DNA of 64,000 nucleotides. Origin: Brevibacterium paucivorans (GTDB lineage Bacteria > Actinomycetota > Actinomycetes > Actinomycetales > Brevibacteriaceae). The position numbers and the translations under genes are program-made. This document shows, piece after piece, positions 18,942 through 27,161 of this stretch (the stretch's first letter is position 1; each line of letters begins with the position of its first letter). The notes beneath the pieces were generated by a model. It saw nothing but the letters and a program-made list of their open reading frames with translations, had not been told where the DNA came from and did not search any database. The stretch is taken from the NCBI RefSeq assembly GCF_016907735.1, contig NZ_JAFBCP010000001.1:372001-436000 (forward strand). Reading direction: 5' to 3'.

Positions 18942-20003
18942 ATGAAGGCCGCACGTTACTACGACCAAAAAGACATTCGTATTGAAGACATCCCTGAACC
19001 AGAACTCAAGCCTGGCACTGTAGCAATCGACGTTGCTTGGTGTGGAATCTGCGGCACTGACCTTCACGAATACCTCGAGGGCCCCATTTTCGTTCCACCT
19101 AAGGGCAAGCCACACCCCATTTCTGGTGAAGAAGCCCCTGTGACTTTGGGCCACGAATTCTCCGGCACCATCACCGCCTTGGGTGAAGGTGTGACAGGAC
19201 TCGAAGTTGGCCAGAGCGTTGTTGTTGAACCTTACATTGTGGGCGAAGACGTCGACACCAGCGAAGGCTCCAGTTACCAGCTTTCCGAGAACATGAACTT
19301 CATCGGACTCGGTGGCCGAGGTGGTGGCCTGTCTGAGAAGATCGTCGTTGAGCAGCGCTGGGTACACCCTGTTGGTGACATCCCGCTGGACGAAGCTGCT
19401 CTTATCGAACCCCTTTCCGTGGGTCACCACGCATTTGTACGTTCGGGTGCCGGCGAAGGCGATGTCGCAATCGTTGGTGGAGCTGGACCGATTGGTCTTC
19501 TCACCGCTGGTGTTCTCAAGGCTTCTGGACTCACCGTTTACATTTCCGAACTGTCTGAAGCACGCAAGGAAATGGCTCGCACAACTGGCGTGGCGGACGA
19601 AGTCTTTGACCCACGCGAAGTTGACGTTGCTGCGAAGGTCAAGGAACTCACCGGTGGCAAGGGTGCCGACGTAGGCTTTGAATGCTCATCAGTACCTGTT
19701 GTGCTGGACATGCTCATCGATGCTGTTAAGCCAGGCGGTGTGATCGTTAACGTGTCCATTTGGGGTCGTAAGCCAGAAGTCGACATGCCGAACCTGGTTC
19801 TCAAGGAAATCGACCTGCGTGGAACGATTGGTTACTCGAACGACCACCCAGCAACCATCAAGCTGGTGCAGGAAGGCAAGCTGGACCTGTCGAAGTTCAT
19901 CACCGGTCGCCTTGCTTTGGATGAACTCGTTGAGAAGGGCTTCGACGAGCTCATCAACAACAACGAGAAGCACGTGAAGATTTTGGTGAATCCTAACGCC
20001 TGA
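18942..20003 (+). CDS. 2,3-butanediol dehydrogenase, zinc-dependent MDR family
   Basis: A 353-residue medium-chain dehydrogenase. Zinc ligands and catalytic residues are visible in WCGICGTDLHEY (Cys37 region), GHEFSG and EPLSVGHHA; the NAD site is GGAGPIGLLTAGVLKASG. The catalytic zinc site plus an insert with no four-Cys structural zinc lobe fits BdhA/Bdh1-type (R,R)- or meso-butanediol dehydrogenases that interconvert acetoin and 2,3-butanediol. The ATG at 18942 is five bases after AGGAAG; a GTG six bases earlier overlaps that ribosome-binding site. Codon use is strongly biased, suggesting high expression. A large terminator follows. Confidence 0.93.
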   Translation: MKAARYYDQKDIRIEDIPEPELKPGTVAIDVAWCGICGTDLHEYLEGPIFVPPKGKPHPISGEEAPVTLGHEFSGTITALGEGVTGLEVGQSVVVEPYIVGEDVDTSEGSSYQLSENMNFIGLGGRGGGLSEKIVVEQRWVHPVGDIPLDEAALIEPLSVGHHAFVRSGAGEGDVAIVGGAGPIGLLTAGVLKASGLTVYISELSEARKEMARTTGVADEVFDPREVDVAAKVKELTGGKGADVGFECSSVPVVLDMLIDAVKPGGVIVNVSIWGRKPEVDMPNLVLKEIDLRGTIGYSNDHPATIKLVQEGKLDLSKFITGRLALDELVEKGFDELINNNEKHVKILVNPNA

Positions 20004-20038
20004 TCTGTTCAAGTAGCGCACCGCGCTCGAACATAGAA

Positions 20039-20090
20039 GATCCGGCCCGGCAGGAAACCTGAGTGGTTTCCAGCCGGGCCGGATCTTTGT
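20039..20090 (+). terminator. Large bidirectional terminator
   Basis: A 47-base hairpin (20039-20085) has GATCCGGCCCGGC paired with GCCGGGCCGGATC and an inner GGAAACC/GGTTTCC stem, followed by TTT. It lies between the dehydrogenase gene and the convergent ytoQ. Confidence 0.9.
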
Positions 20091-20128
20091 ATTAGACAGT
20101 CACCGGCAGTGGGCCAGTGCGCACGGCT

Positions 20129-20566
20129 TTAGCGCAGAACGTATTGCAGGGTTTTCACGACTTGTTCTGTCGTTTCGCACCATGCGAGCGCAGCTGCGTC
20201 AACTTCTTTCAGCGGGTGAACAATGTCAGCTGAGTGTAGTGTGATGTACGGCGTGCCCAATGCGGCCGCATACCCGGCGTCAAACGCCGCGTTCCACTGC
20301 TTGTACTTGTCACCGAAACGCACAACCACAAGGTCAGCTTTTTCAATGAGAGTGCGCGTGCGGATCGCGTTAACTTTTGCCGACTGGTTGTCTCGCCAGA
20401 ACGATGTCTGGGTTTCTGCCAAGTGGTCACCGGCTGCATCGCTCGCGTCGTGATCTGTCACAGGGGCGGTAAAAACGACGTCGAGGCCAGCAGCGGTTGC
20501 ACCGCGCTCGATTTCTTCGCGCCATTCTGTGTGGATTTCGCCAGAGAGGTACACGTTAAAGCTCAT
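20129..20566 (-). CDS. ytoQ: YtoQ family protein (nucleoside deoxyribosyltransferase-like fold)
   Basis: A 145-residue protein closely matching YtoQ of Bacillus: MSFNVYLSGEIHTEWREEIE, a TAPVTDHDASDAAGDHL motif, IRTRTLIEKADLVVVRFGDKYKQWNAAFDAGYAAALG and the HPLKEVDAAALAWCETTEQVV end. The fold is that of nucleoside 2-deoxyribosyltransferases, but no activity is established. It is transcribed alone and diverges from the ASCH-domain gene. Confidence 0.92.
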   Translation of the reverse strand: MSFNVYLSGEIHTEWREEIERGATAAGLDVVFTAPVTDHDASDAAGDHLAETQTSFWRDNQSAKVNAIRTRTLIEKADLVVVRFGDKYKQWNAAFDAGYAAALGTPYITLHSADIVHPLKEVDAAALAWCETTEQVVKTLQYVLR

Positions 20567-20632
20567 GATGCTCCTTTGTTAGTGTGTTTGCGTTTTCCAT
20601 TATGCGCAAGGTCTCGCACTAGCATGTGAGCT

Positions 20633-21076
20633 ATGAAACATCGGTTCATTGACCTCGCCAACATCTCTATTGGGGAGTACGCATTCCCTGGCCCACTCAG
20701 GGATGCGTTGGTCAGTGCAATCCTTTCGGGAGAAAAAACCTCAACAGCCACGCTTGTCGAGGAATTCACGCGCTCAGGTGAGCCACTCCCCTCCCCAACC
20801 GGCGGAGACCTTGAAGCAGTGATCGACTCCGAAGGAAAAGTCGTGTGCGTGACGCGCACGACCCGCAATTACGTCACTACCCTGGCGCATGTCACCGATG
20901 AGCACGCACGCAAAGAAGGCGAAGGTTACGCAGATGCCCACGAATGGCGCATAGGACACGAGCACTTTTGGACCTCGGAACAGTTTGTCGCGGAGATGGG
21001 CGACCCGCCACTTGAGATCACTGATGATACACAGGTGCTGTGTTCAGAGTTCGAAGTCATCGAAAGATATGTGTAG
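20633..21076 (+). CDS. ASCH domain-containing protein
   Basis: A 147-residue protein with the ASCH (PUA-like RNA-binding) fold. It shows the characteristic LSGEKTSTATLVEEF segment near residue 30, a VTRTTRNYVTTLAHVTDEHARKEGEGY block near 80, and WRIGHEHFWTSEQF. Comparable E. coli YqfB hydrolyses N4-acetylcytidine, so a nucleoside amidohydrolase or RNA-binding role is possible. A second, fused ASCH domain occurs at 56.3 kb in a different context. Confidence 0.9.
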   Translation: MKHRFIDLANISIGEYAFPGPLRDALVSAILSGEKTSTATLVEEFTRSGEPLPSPTGGDLEAVIDSEGKVVCVTRTTRNYVTTLAHVTDEHARKEGEGYADAHEWRIGHEHFWTSEQFVAEMGDPPLEITDDTQVLCSEFEVIERYV

Positions 21077-21094
21077 CCGGCACACAGTTGCCCG

Positions 21095-21616
21095 CTACCC
21101 CGCCGGTTCCGGCCCAGCGAGGTGCGTGTACTCCTGCGTTGCAGGTCGCCAATACGCTGCTCTGAGTGCCGTCAGTTCTTTAAACCGTGTTGGGGTGACA
21201 TCTTCCAGCCCTCGCACATAATCCGGCACTAGCGCGCGCGGAATCCTTAACCCCACAGTCAGGTGAGGAATCCACTCCACCCCTCTCCCATCCGGGTTGA
21301 GGCCACACAGCTCGCGCGCAACCTCGGTCACGGCACTGTCTGTCTCTAACAACCATGCGATTGTTTGTTTACTCCGCGTCCCAAAAATCACGGTACCCGC
21401 ACGTGTGAATGCCGCTGGCACCACGGGAGGCAGGATCTCAGCGGCACGGGAGACCACCTCGGGAGACATGCGCGGCGCGAAAGTCACCGTGATGTGCGGG
21501 CGCTGGTTTTGTTTGGGCAGGCCGAGGTCGTTCAGAGCAGAGAAGATCTCCCTCACCTGTTGCTCCTGGTCAGGTGGCAGGTAGAAAAGGATGTTGTCCG
21601 GTGAACGCACGCTCAT
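21095..21616 (-). CDS. 2'-5' RNA ligase family protein (2H phosphoesterase)
   Basis: A 173-residue protein with the two HxTx motifs that define the 2H phosphoesterase superfamily, HITVTF near residue 41 and HLTVGL near residue 118. The layout fits LigT/ThpR-like cyclic phosphodiesterases. It lies 12 bases downstream of the TetR regulator gene on the same strand and may share its transcript. In vivo substrate is unknown; 2',3'-cyclic phosphate RNA ends are the usual candidates. Confidence 0.9.
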   Translation of the reverse strand: MSVRSPDNILFYLPPDQEQQVREIFSALNDLGLPKQNQRPHITVTFAPRMSPEVVSRAAEILPPVVPAAFTRAGTVIFGTRSKQTIAWLLETDSAVTEVARELCGLNPDGRGVEWIPHLTVGLRIPRALVPDYVRGLEDVTPTRFKELTALRAAYWRPATQEYTHLAGPEPAG

Positions 21617-21628
21617 ATGCTGTGCAGT

Positions 21629-22234
21629 TTAGTTGGTTGCGCGCTGAAGAACAGTGGCACAGAGCCAGGTCACATGATTTTTTGCGTCATCAAGGGTCAG
21701 CGTCTTTGCCCCCAGCTGGAACATGAGACCATCGCAGGCAGCCGACAGCAAAGAAGCTGTACGCGGAATGTCTGCTTCATCGATGTGCCCCTCCTGGGCC
21801 AAAACCTGCAGCCATCGGACAATTCGGCCCAGACCCACTTCGTATAAGCGCGACATCATCTGAGCGGGTCCCTCGCCAGACTGTGGGACAAACAAGCGCG
21901 CCATCTGCGCGACCCACGCGCTCACCATCGCTTCCACACTTTGATCATCAGGAGGCAAGAACTGGATCATGCATTCTGCTAACCGCTCGTGCGGTGGCTG
22001 GGAGGAGTCGCGAATGTTGAGGTCCGGTGTCACGGACGAGATGAGACGTTCTGCCACGGCCCGTCCGAGGTCGCTTTGGGTGGGAAAGTAGTAGCGTAGC
22101 GTGCTAGCACCAATTCCCACGTGCTGTGCAACAGCTCGCACAGTCGCGGCTTTGGGCCCTTTTTTCTGCGCGAGCTCGATTGCCGCCTGGATAATTTCTT
22201 CTCGCCTATCCGTCACCGGCACAACACCTTTCAT
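21629..22234 (-). CDS. TetR family regulator of the adjacent drug-export gene
   Basis: A 201-residue TetR-type repressor. The N-terminal helix-turn-helix is ATVRAVAQHVGIGASTLRYYFPTQSDLG (residues 35-62), and the ligand-binding half is helical with a mid-region VEAMVSAWVAQMARLFVPQSG. It is divergent from the small export gene, with a GTAC-rich palindromic operator between them that overlaps the export promoter. By the usual logic of such pairs it represses the exporter and probably itself until it binds a toxic compound. Confidence 0.92.
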   Translation of the reverse strand: MKGVVPVTDRREEIIQAAIELAQKKGPKAATVRAVAQHVGIGASTLRYYFPTQSDLGRAVAERLISSVTPDLNIRDSSQPPHERLAECMIQFLPPDDQSVEAMVSAWVAQMARLFVPQSGEGPAQMMSRLYEVGLGRIVRWLQVLAQEGHIDEADIPRTASLLSAACDGLMFQLGAKTLTLDDAKNHVTWLCATVLQRATN

Positions 22235-22252
22235 TTTGGCTGAACTCTCCTC

Positions 22253-22306
22253 TTGACAGTGTAGTACATCGTACTAGTACACTGAACTAGCACAACGTAC
22301 TACTGA
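22253..22306 (+). promoter_or_regulatory. TetR operator and promoter of the drug-export gene
   Basis: TTGACA (22253-22258) and TACACT (22278-22283) form a plausible -35/-10 pair. Overlapping them are palindromic elements: GTAGTAC (22261-22267) with GTACTAC (22297-22303) and an inner GTACTAGTAC. The repeated GTAC half-sites point to two TetR dimers covering the promoter. Confidence 0.75.
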
Positions 22307-22315
22307 GGAGAAAGA

Positions 22316-22786
22316 ATGCTAGAGACACTGCAGAACTTCACACTCTCACTTCCCGAATGGGCGCGTTGGACCGGGGTGATCCTCATTTCAGCGATCCCGC
22401 TCGTCGAGTCCTACCTTGGGTCAGTCATTGGAATCATGGCCGGCATCCATCCGGCAGTTGCAATTCCCGCCGCAGTGATTGGCAACACTGCCTCGATGCT
22501 GCTCTTGGTTTTTGGGGCACACAAACTGCGCAAACGCGTGAGCAAAGACGACGAGTCTTCCATGGGCCCCAAGAAAGCGAAGCTCAAGAGGCTGTTCGAC
22601 AAATGGGGTGTTCCCGGCGTCAGTTTGCTAGGTCAGACATTTCTACCCAGCCAGATCACTTCTATGACCATGGTGTCCTTTGGTGCGTCGCGCAACGCGG
22701 TGGCTAGTTGGCAGTTCGTGTCGATCGTACTGTGGGGCGTGCTGTGTGGATCGCTCGCGGCAGCCGGGATCATGGTCTTTGGATAA
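22316..22786 (+). CDS. Small multi-drug export protein family membrane protein
   Basis: A 156-residue membrane protein of the COG2426 'small multi-drug export' family with about four helices. It has an early conserved ISAIPLVESYLGSVIGIMAG motif, a basic cytoplasmic loop GPKKAKLKRLFDKWG, then VSLLGQTFLPSQITSMTMVSFGASRNAV. It is controlled by the divergent TetR gene through the operator upstream; GAGGAGAAAGA provides a good ribosome-binding site. Substrates are unknown and the export function rests on family naming and the regulator. Confidence 0.85.
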   Translation: MLETLQNFTLSLPEWARWTGVILISAIPLVESYLGSVIGIMAGIHPAVAIPAAVIGNTASMLLLVFGAHKLRKRVSKDDESSMGPKKAKLKRLFDKWGVPGVSLLGQTFLPSQITSMTMVSFGASRNAVASWQFVSIVLWGVLCGSLAAAGIMVFG

Positions 22787-22930
22787 GCAAGGAACGCCCC
22801 GAGGTCGTTCACAGTTGCGAGTCCAACCCCCTCGTAGCTCGCACGCGTCGCACAGTACGGAACACCTGATGGGCAAGGATCAGCACGATCCTTCCACACC
22901 GCTTAGTAACCACCTCGGCGGGAAGGGATG

Positions 22931-23608
22931 TTAGAGAACCTTGTGTTTCTTCGATGAGACCTGGAAACCATGCGAACCTTGCTTGCAGATCACACCGTCT
23001 TGTTTGTTGGTGGTGCACTGAAAGCCATGGACGTCCAATACCTGCCCGTACTCAAGTGTTTTGGCTGGCCCGTTTCCGTCCTGCCGAATGTACGAAGTGT
23101 CAGTCAGTCCGATCATTTCAGCTTTTGAACCTGAGTTCATGCGGGTACCGTTGGCTTCTCTGTATTCATACCCTGGGTAGTTAACGACAGGAGCGTCAGC
23201 TGGCGGTTTTGTCAATGTACAGCCCACATACTCTTTAGAAATCTCACACCTGTGTAGTTGGGACGGGGCCTGAAAGAAGTAACCGCCGTCGCTGTATTCG
23301 TGCTTGACGAAGAAGGCTTGAGGCTCCACCTTTGTTCCGCCGAAATACTTGCCGAGCGGGTTACCGCCGACTTTTGAATCGCTCGACTCATTCGACTTGC
23401 TCTTGCCACCTTTGGTCGATGAGCCCGCGACAATGTCGCTCGACCCGGCGGTCTTTGTGGGCGCACTTTCCTGCACTTGCTCTTCAGCAGGCGCTGTTTG
23501 GGCCTGGTTTTCAGGCTCTACTTTGCCGGCAAAAGGAAGATCATTAAGAGCACATCCAGACATAACAACAACGGTGGCGACCATCAGACCCGCACGCAAA
23601 CGCTTCAT
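22931..23608 (-). CDS. Lipoprotein of a three-member local family (copy 1)
   Basis: A 225-residue lipoprotein. I chose ATG at 23608 because MKRLRAGLMVATVVVMSGC gives a basic n-region, hydrophobic core and lipobox MSGC at Cys19. A Ser/Thr/Glu-rich linker follows, then a C-terminal domain with two Cys pairs: HRCEISKEYVGCTLTKP and HGFQCTTNKQDGVICKQGSHG. The ending SSKKHKVL parallels two other lipoproteins at 33.9 and 38.3 kb. The domain is exported to the outer face of the membrane; function unknown, though the paired Cys suggest disulfides. Confidence 0.85.
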   Translation of the reverse strand: MKRLRAGLMVATVVVMSGCALNDLPFAGKVEPENQAQTAPAEEQVQESAPTKTAGSSDIVAGSSTKGGKSKSNESSDSKVGGNPLGKYFGGTKVEPQAFFVKHEYSDGGYFFQAPSQLHRCEISKEYVGCTLTKPPADAPVVNYPGYEYREANGTRMNSGSKAEMIGLTDTSYIRQDGNGPAKTLEYGQVLDVHGFQCTTNKQDGVICKQGSHGFQVSSKKHKVL

Positions 23609-23826
23609 ACCTTTATTGTATATGTGCATTTATCATATATGTGCGTTTCCGGCGACTGCGAGGCTCGCAAAACACTGAAGTCGTCATATCGATGTTGACA
23701 GTTGTTTGGCAGCGTAGATTACATGAGGCATTTCTCGCCGTCAGTGTTCGAACCACTCGGCGATCCTCACAACCAAGCGCTTGTTGAGCGCATCCGGAAA
23801 GCTTATCCGAACAACTGCATAGCATT

Positions 23827-23853
23827 CATCGATTCATAGCGATATAATCGATG
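23827..23853 (+). promoter_or_regulatory. ArsR operator overlapping a leaderless promoter
   Basis: An inverted repeat CATCGATT (23827-23834) and AATCGATG (23846-23853) flanks TATAAT at 23843-23848. The ATG of the ArsR gene begins seven bases after that -10 box, so the transcript probably starts at the start codon. ArsR binding would block the -10 element directly. Confidence 0.75.
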
Positions 23854-23854
23854 T

Positions 23855-24211
23855 ATGGCGATAAACAATCATGTGGCAGACTCCCACACTGAGCTCGAAA
23901 GCTGGGCGACACTCTTTAAGAGCCTTTCTGACCCACACCGACTTCAGATCATCCAACATTTGCAGTTAGGCGAACACCGGGTTGCTGACCTTGTCGACCA
24001 CCTCGGTCTTGCCCAATCCACCGTGTCAACGCACGTGGCCTCGCTTCGCAACGCTGGCCTCCTCGCCAGCCACACCCACGGCAGGGCCACCTACTACACC
24101 TTGGCGCACCCGCAGGAAACCGTACAGCTCCTCAAGGCCGCCTCAGAAGTCTTGACAAGCTCAGACACATGCATTGAGTCCTCACAACAGCAGAGCACCA
24201 GCCATGCCTGA
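23855..24211 (+). CDS. ArsR/SmtB family metal-responsive repressor
   Basis: A 118-residue winged-helix repressor: WATLFKSLSDPHRLQIIQHL, recognition helix LGLAQSTVSTHVASLRNAGLLASHTHGRATYY, ending SDTCIESSQQQSTSHA. His and Cys near the C-terminus, with the His-rich wing, could bind zinc or another divalent ion. It overlaps the start of a cation diffusion facilitator gene by eight bases, an arrangement typical of zinc/cadmium efflux control. The operator lies immediately upstream. Confidence 0.92.
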   Translation: MAINNHVADSHTELESWATLFKSLSDPHRLQIIQHLQLGEHRVADLVDHLGLAQSTVSTHVASLRNAGLLASHTHGRATYYTLAHPQETVQLLKAASEVLTSSDTCIESSQQQSTSHA

Positions 24212-25145
24212 CCTGGTTAAGCAGTCCGCACACGACCACGAAGGACACAACCACAGCATTTCTGCCGACGCTGACCGCCGGTATCTGTGGCTGGCTTTGA
24301 TCATTCTTGGCGCGTTTATGATCGCCGAGGTCGTCGTCAGTTTCATGACCGGCTCCCTCGCCTTGCTTTCGGATGCCGGGCACATGTTGTCCGATGTGGG
24401 CGCAATTGCGCTGGCACTGTGGACAATTCGCTTGGTTGCCCGTCCCGCCAAAGGGGCGCTGACGTGGGGGTTAAAACGCGTTGAAATCATCTCTGCTGCG
24501 GTCAATGGCATCACGCTCCTGGTTGTTGCCGGCATTATTGCTGTTGAAGCGATCCACCGTCTTTTTGAACCTCCCGAGGTCGATGGCGGCCCTGTGCTGA
24601 TCGTTGCCGCGGTGGGGGTGGCAGTCAATATCGTGGTCGCATGGTTGGTTGCGCGTGCAAACCGTTCGAGCCTTAACGTAGAGGGTGCATATCAGCACAT
24701 TCTGACCGACCTCTACAGTTTCATCGGGACAATGATCGCCGCCCTGATCATCATGTTCACTGAGTGGGTGATGGCTGATGTCATTGCGTCGTTGCTGGTG
24801 TGCTGGCTCATGGTGTACGCGGCATGGAACCTGCTCCGAGACGCAGGCCGAGTTCTGCTTGAAGCGGCGCCAAAAGGCGTTGCCCTTGAGGAAATCACGG
24901 AACACATCCTTGAGCTTCCCCACGTGCAGCGTGTACACGATTTGCACGTGTGGAGCGTCTCGACTGACCTGCCGGCCCTTTCGGCACACATCGTTGTCAA
25001 CGACGAGTGTTTTGAGGATGGGCACGTCCCCCAACTACTCGATCAAGTGCAGGACTGTGTTGCGGGGCATTTCGACGTTGAGCATTCCACGTTTCAGTTC
25101 GAACCGCCTAAGCATGATGCACACGAATACCACCCGCACCCCTAG
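24204..25145 (+). CDS. Cation diffusion facilitator family transporter (CzcD-like)
   Basis: A 313-residue CDF-type efflux protein. The His-rich N-terminus HDHEGHNHS is followed by six membrane helices. The metal-site motifs SLALLSDAGHMLSDVGAIALAL (TM2) and YQHILTDLYSFIGTMIAAL (TM5) are intact, though the second reads HxxxD. A C-terminal ferredoxin-like cytoplasmic domain includes HVQRVHDLHVWSVSTDLPALSAH, and the tail is HDAHEYHPHP. It should export Zn2+ or Cd2+ in exchange for protons. The start ATG at 24204 overlaps the ArsR stop region; the longer TTG frame at 24174 is not needed. Confidence 0.93.
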   Translation: MPDLVKQSAHDHEGHNHSISADADRRYLWLALIILGAFMIAEVVVSFMTGSLALLSDAGHMLSDVGAIALALWTIRLVARPAKGALTWGLKRVEIISAAVNGITLLVVAGIIAVEAIHRLFEPPEVDGGPVLIVAAVGVAVNIVVAWLVARANRSSLNVEGAYQHILTDLYSFIGTMIAALIIMFTEWVMADVIASLLVCWLMVYAAWNLLRDAGRVLLEAAPKGVALEEITEHILELPHVQRVHDLHVWSVSTDLPALSAHIVVNDECFEDGHVPQLLDQVQDCVAGHFDVEHSTFQFEPPKHDAHEYHPHP

Positions 25146-25372
25146 TTTGAACTGTCACTTCATGGTTCATCTTTGTCTGGTTTCAAGGCATCGTTCACAC
25201 CCCGCAGATGCGAAGAACCGTTTACCCACCACAGCTCAAAACAGATGTGTTGACTACACACCCTTTTTGTTCTTTTTGTTCACGTTTTCGGCCACAAATC
25301 GGCCAGTTACCCAACACAGCAAGTTCACAACCGAGCACTTGTGGTGAGTAACTGAGGGGTTATATACCCAAG
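25146..25372. other. Intergenic stretch before the Fic cassette
   Basis: No gene is evident. An AT-rich tract with runs of T (around 25260-25280) and the sequence GGGTTATATACCC (25357-25369), a short palindrome, precede the first fic repeat. Part may serve as terminator for the transporter gene. Confidence 0.5.
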
Positions 25373-25451
25373 AACCCTCATGTACACATATGTCGATTTC
25401 ATCGACATGTTGAGAAGATATGTCGAAATTTCGCCGTTCTTTCGACATATC
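25373..25451 (+). repeat. 79-bp regulatory repeat, left copy, upstream of fic
   Basis: Begins AACCCTCATGTACACATATG and contains two dyads built on TATGTCGA: TGTCGAT-TTC-ATCGACA and ATATGTCGAAA with TTTCGACATAT. It ends 18 bases before the fic start, so it probably holds the promoter and operator. The right copy (26581-26659) differs at only two positions. Confidence 0.9.
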
Positions 25452-25469
25452 TTGGCTAGGCTGACACCC

Positions 25470-26564
25470 ATGTGGAATCAACCGAATGAGCCATATCAAG
25501 ATTTGCCACCGCTTCCACCGAAACAGCAAATCGAAACACCTGCCGTGTTCAAAGCGACCATTGAGGCTAGTCGCGCGCTTGCACGGCTAGACGGTGCGTA
25601 CAAGCGTTTGCCCGACCCTACAATGCTCATCAACTTGATTCCTCTTATGGAGGCACAAGCTTCCAGTGAAATCGAGAACATCGTCACAACCAACGACGAG
25701 CTGTTTAAAGCAGCGAACGGCGCGTTGCAAGAAATCACCCCACAAGTCAAAGAAGCGTTGCGATACAGGGAAGCTCTCCGCGCAGGTTACGAGTCCTTGC
25801 ACGAGCGACCAATCATGACGCAAACTGCAGTCAAAATTTGTTCACACTTACAGGCCGCTCAGGCGAAGATCCGTGACGTGTCCGGCACCTATATAGGAAA
25901 TCCAACGTCCGGAAAGCGCATTTATACTCCCCCAGAGGGCAAAGATGTCATTCTTGGCCATTTGCGCGCGTGGGAAGAGTTCATACACGATAACCACCAA
26001 CTTGACCCGCTTGTTGTTATGGCCCTGGCGCACTACCAGTTCGAAGCGATACACCCATTTTTTGGTGGAAATGGTCGAACTGGCAGGATCCTCAACCTAC
26101 TGATTCTTATTGAAAAGGGCCTCCTGCAGTTACCGGTCCTCTATCTTTCAGGACATATCGTGCGGAACAAGGATCAGTACTACGCACTTCTTAACCGTGT
26201 GACACAGGACAGCGAGTGGGAAGATTGGATACTTTTCATGCTGGCTGGAGTTAGATCGACCGCTGAATGGACCTTACAGCTAGTGGAAACCACTGACCGG
26301 ATGCGAGAAGAGACCGCTCAAAAGATCCGCGACCACTACCCACGACTGCCCGCAAAAGAACTCACTGAATTGATGTTCAGCCAGCCATACCTTCGAATCG
26401 ACAACGTCATAAACGCGGGACTTGCCAAGCGCCAAACCGCTTCAACGTGGCTTAATACGATTGCAGAAGCGAATCTACTCACAAAAGAACGTGTAGGACG
26501 CAGTGTTCTCTTCATCAACTCTGAACTGCTCAAAACTCTCTTCCATACGCCTTTACCGCAGTAA
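25470..26564 (+). CDS. Fic/DOC family protein (AMPylator-type) with winged-helix C-terminus
   Basis: A 364-residue class of Fic protein with an N-terminal Fic_N domain (PPLPPKQQIETPAVFKATIEASRALARL), the inhibitory-helix-like segment SSEIENIVTTNDEL, and the catalytic loop HPFFGGNGRTGR near residue 195. The C-terminal winged helix includes YLRIDNVINAGLAKRQTASTWLNTI. The Fic loop is complete, so nucleotidyl transfer to a protein hydroxyl is expected; the SxxxEN pattern (SSEIEN) suggests autoinhibition. ATG at 25470 is chosen because the upstream frame consists of the palindromic repeat. The repeats on both sides and the DNA-binding tail suggest autoregulation. Confidence 0.92.
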   Translation: MWNQPNEPYQDLPPLPPKQQIETPAVFKATIEASRALARLDGAYKRLPDPTMLINLIPLMEAQASSEIENIVTTNDELFKAANGALQEITPQVKEALRYREALRAGYESLHERPIMTQTAVKICSHLQAAQAKIRDVSGTYIGNPTSGKRIYTPPEGKDVILGHLRAWEEFIHDNHQLDPLVVMALAHYQFEAIHPFFGGNGRTGRILNLLILIEKGLLQLPVLYLSGHIVRNKDQYYALLNRVTQDSEWEDWILFMLAGVRSTAEWTLQLVETTDRMREETAQKIRDHYPRLPAKELTELMFSQPYLRIDNVINAGLAKRQTASTWLNTIAEANLLTKERVGRSVLFINSELLKTLFHTPLPQ

Positions 26565-26580
26565 GTGTGACGGCGATGTG

Positions 26581-26659
26581 AACCCTCATGTACACATATG
26601 TCGATTTCATCGACATATTGAGAAGATATGTCGAAATTTCGCCGTTTTTTCGACATATC
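26581..26659 (+). repeat. 79-bp regulatory repeat, right copy, downstream of fic
   Basis: Identical to 25373-25451 except for two bases, with both TATGTCGA-based dyads retained. It begins 16 bases after the fic stop codon and leads into a short gene-like remnant. Confidence 0.9.
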
Positions 26660-26780
26660 CCTCGTTTGATGCCCCACTCCTCGCGCTCGAAGAGCAACTG
26701 TCAGAACGTGGCGTGGCCGTAGACCGGTTGCGACGGACTCTCAAGGAGCAAGGGTTCGTTCACCCCATAGGATGGAAGCG
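26660..26780 (+). pseudogene. Short coding remnant after the right fic repeat
   Basis: One frame reads FDAPLLALEEQLSERGVA and then VDRLRRTLKEQGFVHPIGW, a plausible helical protein end with no start of its own. It may be the tail of a gene whose 5' part was replaced by the fic cassette. No family recognised. Confidence 0.35.
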
Positions 26781-26821
26781 TGCACGTAAATGTGCAGTGT
26801 CAAACTCGAAGGAGGTGCGCG

Positions 26822-27061
26822 ATGAGCGCAGAAGACAAGTTTGAAAACACCACCGACAAAGTGGGCGGAAAGATTCAGGAAGGCGCCGGAAAGCTCACCG
26901 GGGACAAGGAAACCGAAACCCGCGGTAAAGCAGAAGCCGCTAAGGCCGACTTCAAAGACAAGCTCGACGATGTGAAGAACTCGGCCAAAGACACGTTTGA
27001 CGACGTCAAAGACTCCGTAAAGGGTGCTGTCGACGGCCTGCTTGGAAACGACAAGAAGTAA
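26822..27061 (+). CDS. CsbD family stress protein
   Basis: A 79-residue, highly charged protein matching the CsbD/YjbJ family: SAEDKFENTTDKVGGKIQEG, AGKLTGDKETETRGKAEAAK, then repeats of an 11-residue amphipathic pattern (DFKDKLDDVKN, DTFDDVKDSVK). Members are general-stress proteins of unknown action. ATG at 26822 lies after GGAGG at 26811; the upstream in-frame ATG would add unconserved residues. A strong terminator follows 13 bases after the stop. Confidence 0.92.
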   Translation: MSAEDKFENTTDKVGGKIQEGAGKLTGDKETETRGKAEAAKADFKDKLDDVKNSAKDTFDDVKDSVKGAVDGLLGNDKK

Positions 27062-27073
27062 GACTCACTAAAG

Positions 27074-27118
27074 CTCCGAGCTTCCCGCTAGGCATCCTCA
27101 GCGGGAACCTCGGGGTTT
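27074..27118 (+). terminator. Intrinsic terminator of the CsbD gene
   Basis: CTCCGAGCTTCCCGCT (27074-27089) pairs with AGCGGGAACCTCGGGG (27100-27115) with one internal C/C mismatch, followed by TTT. The 3' arm includes ACCTCGG. Confidence 0.85.
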
Positions 27119-27161
27119 CCACACTCACAGTCCAAACGGTCCGCACAATAGAAATCACCAC

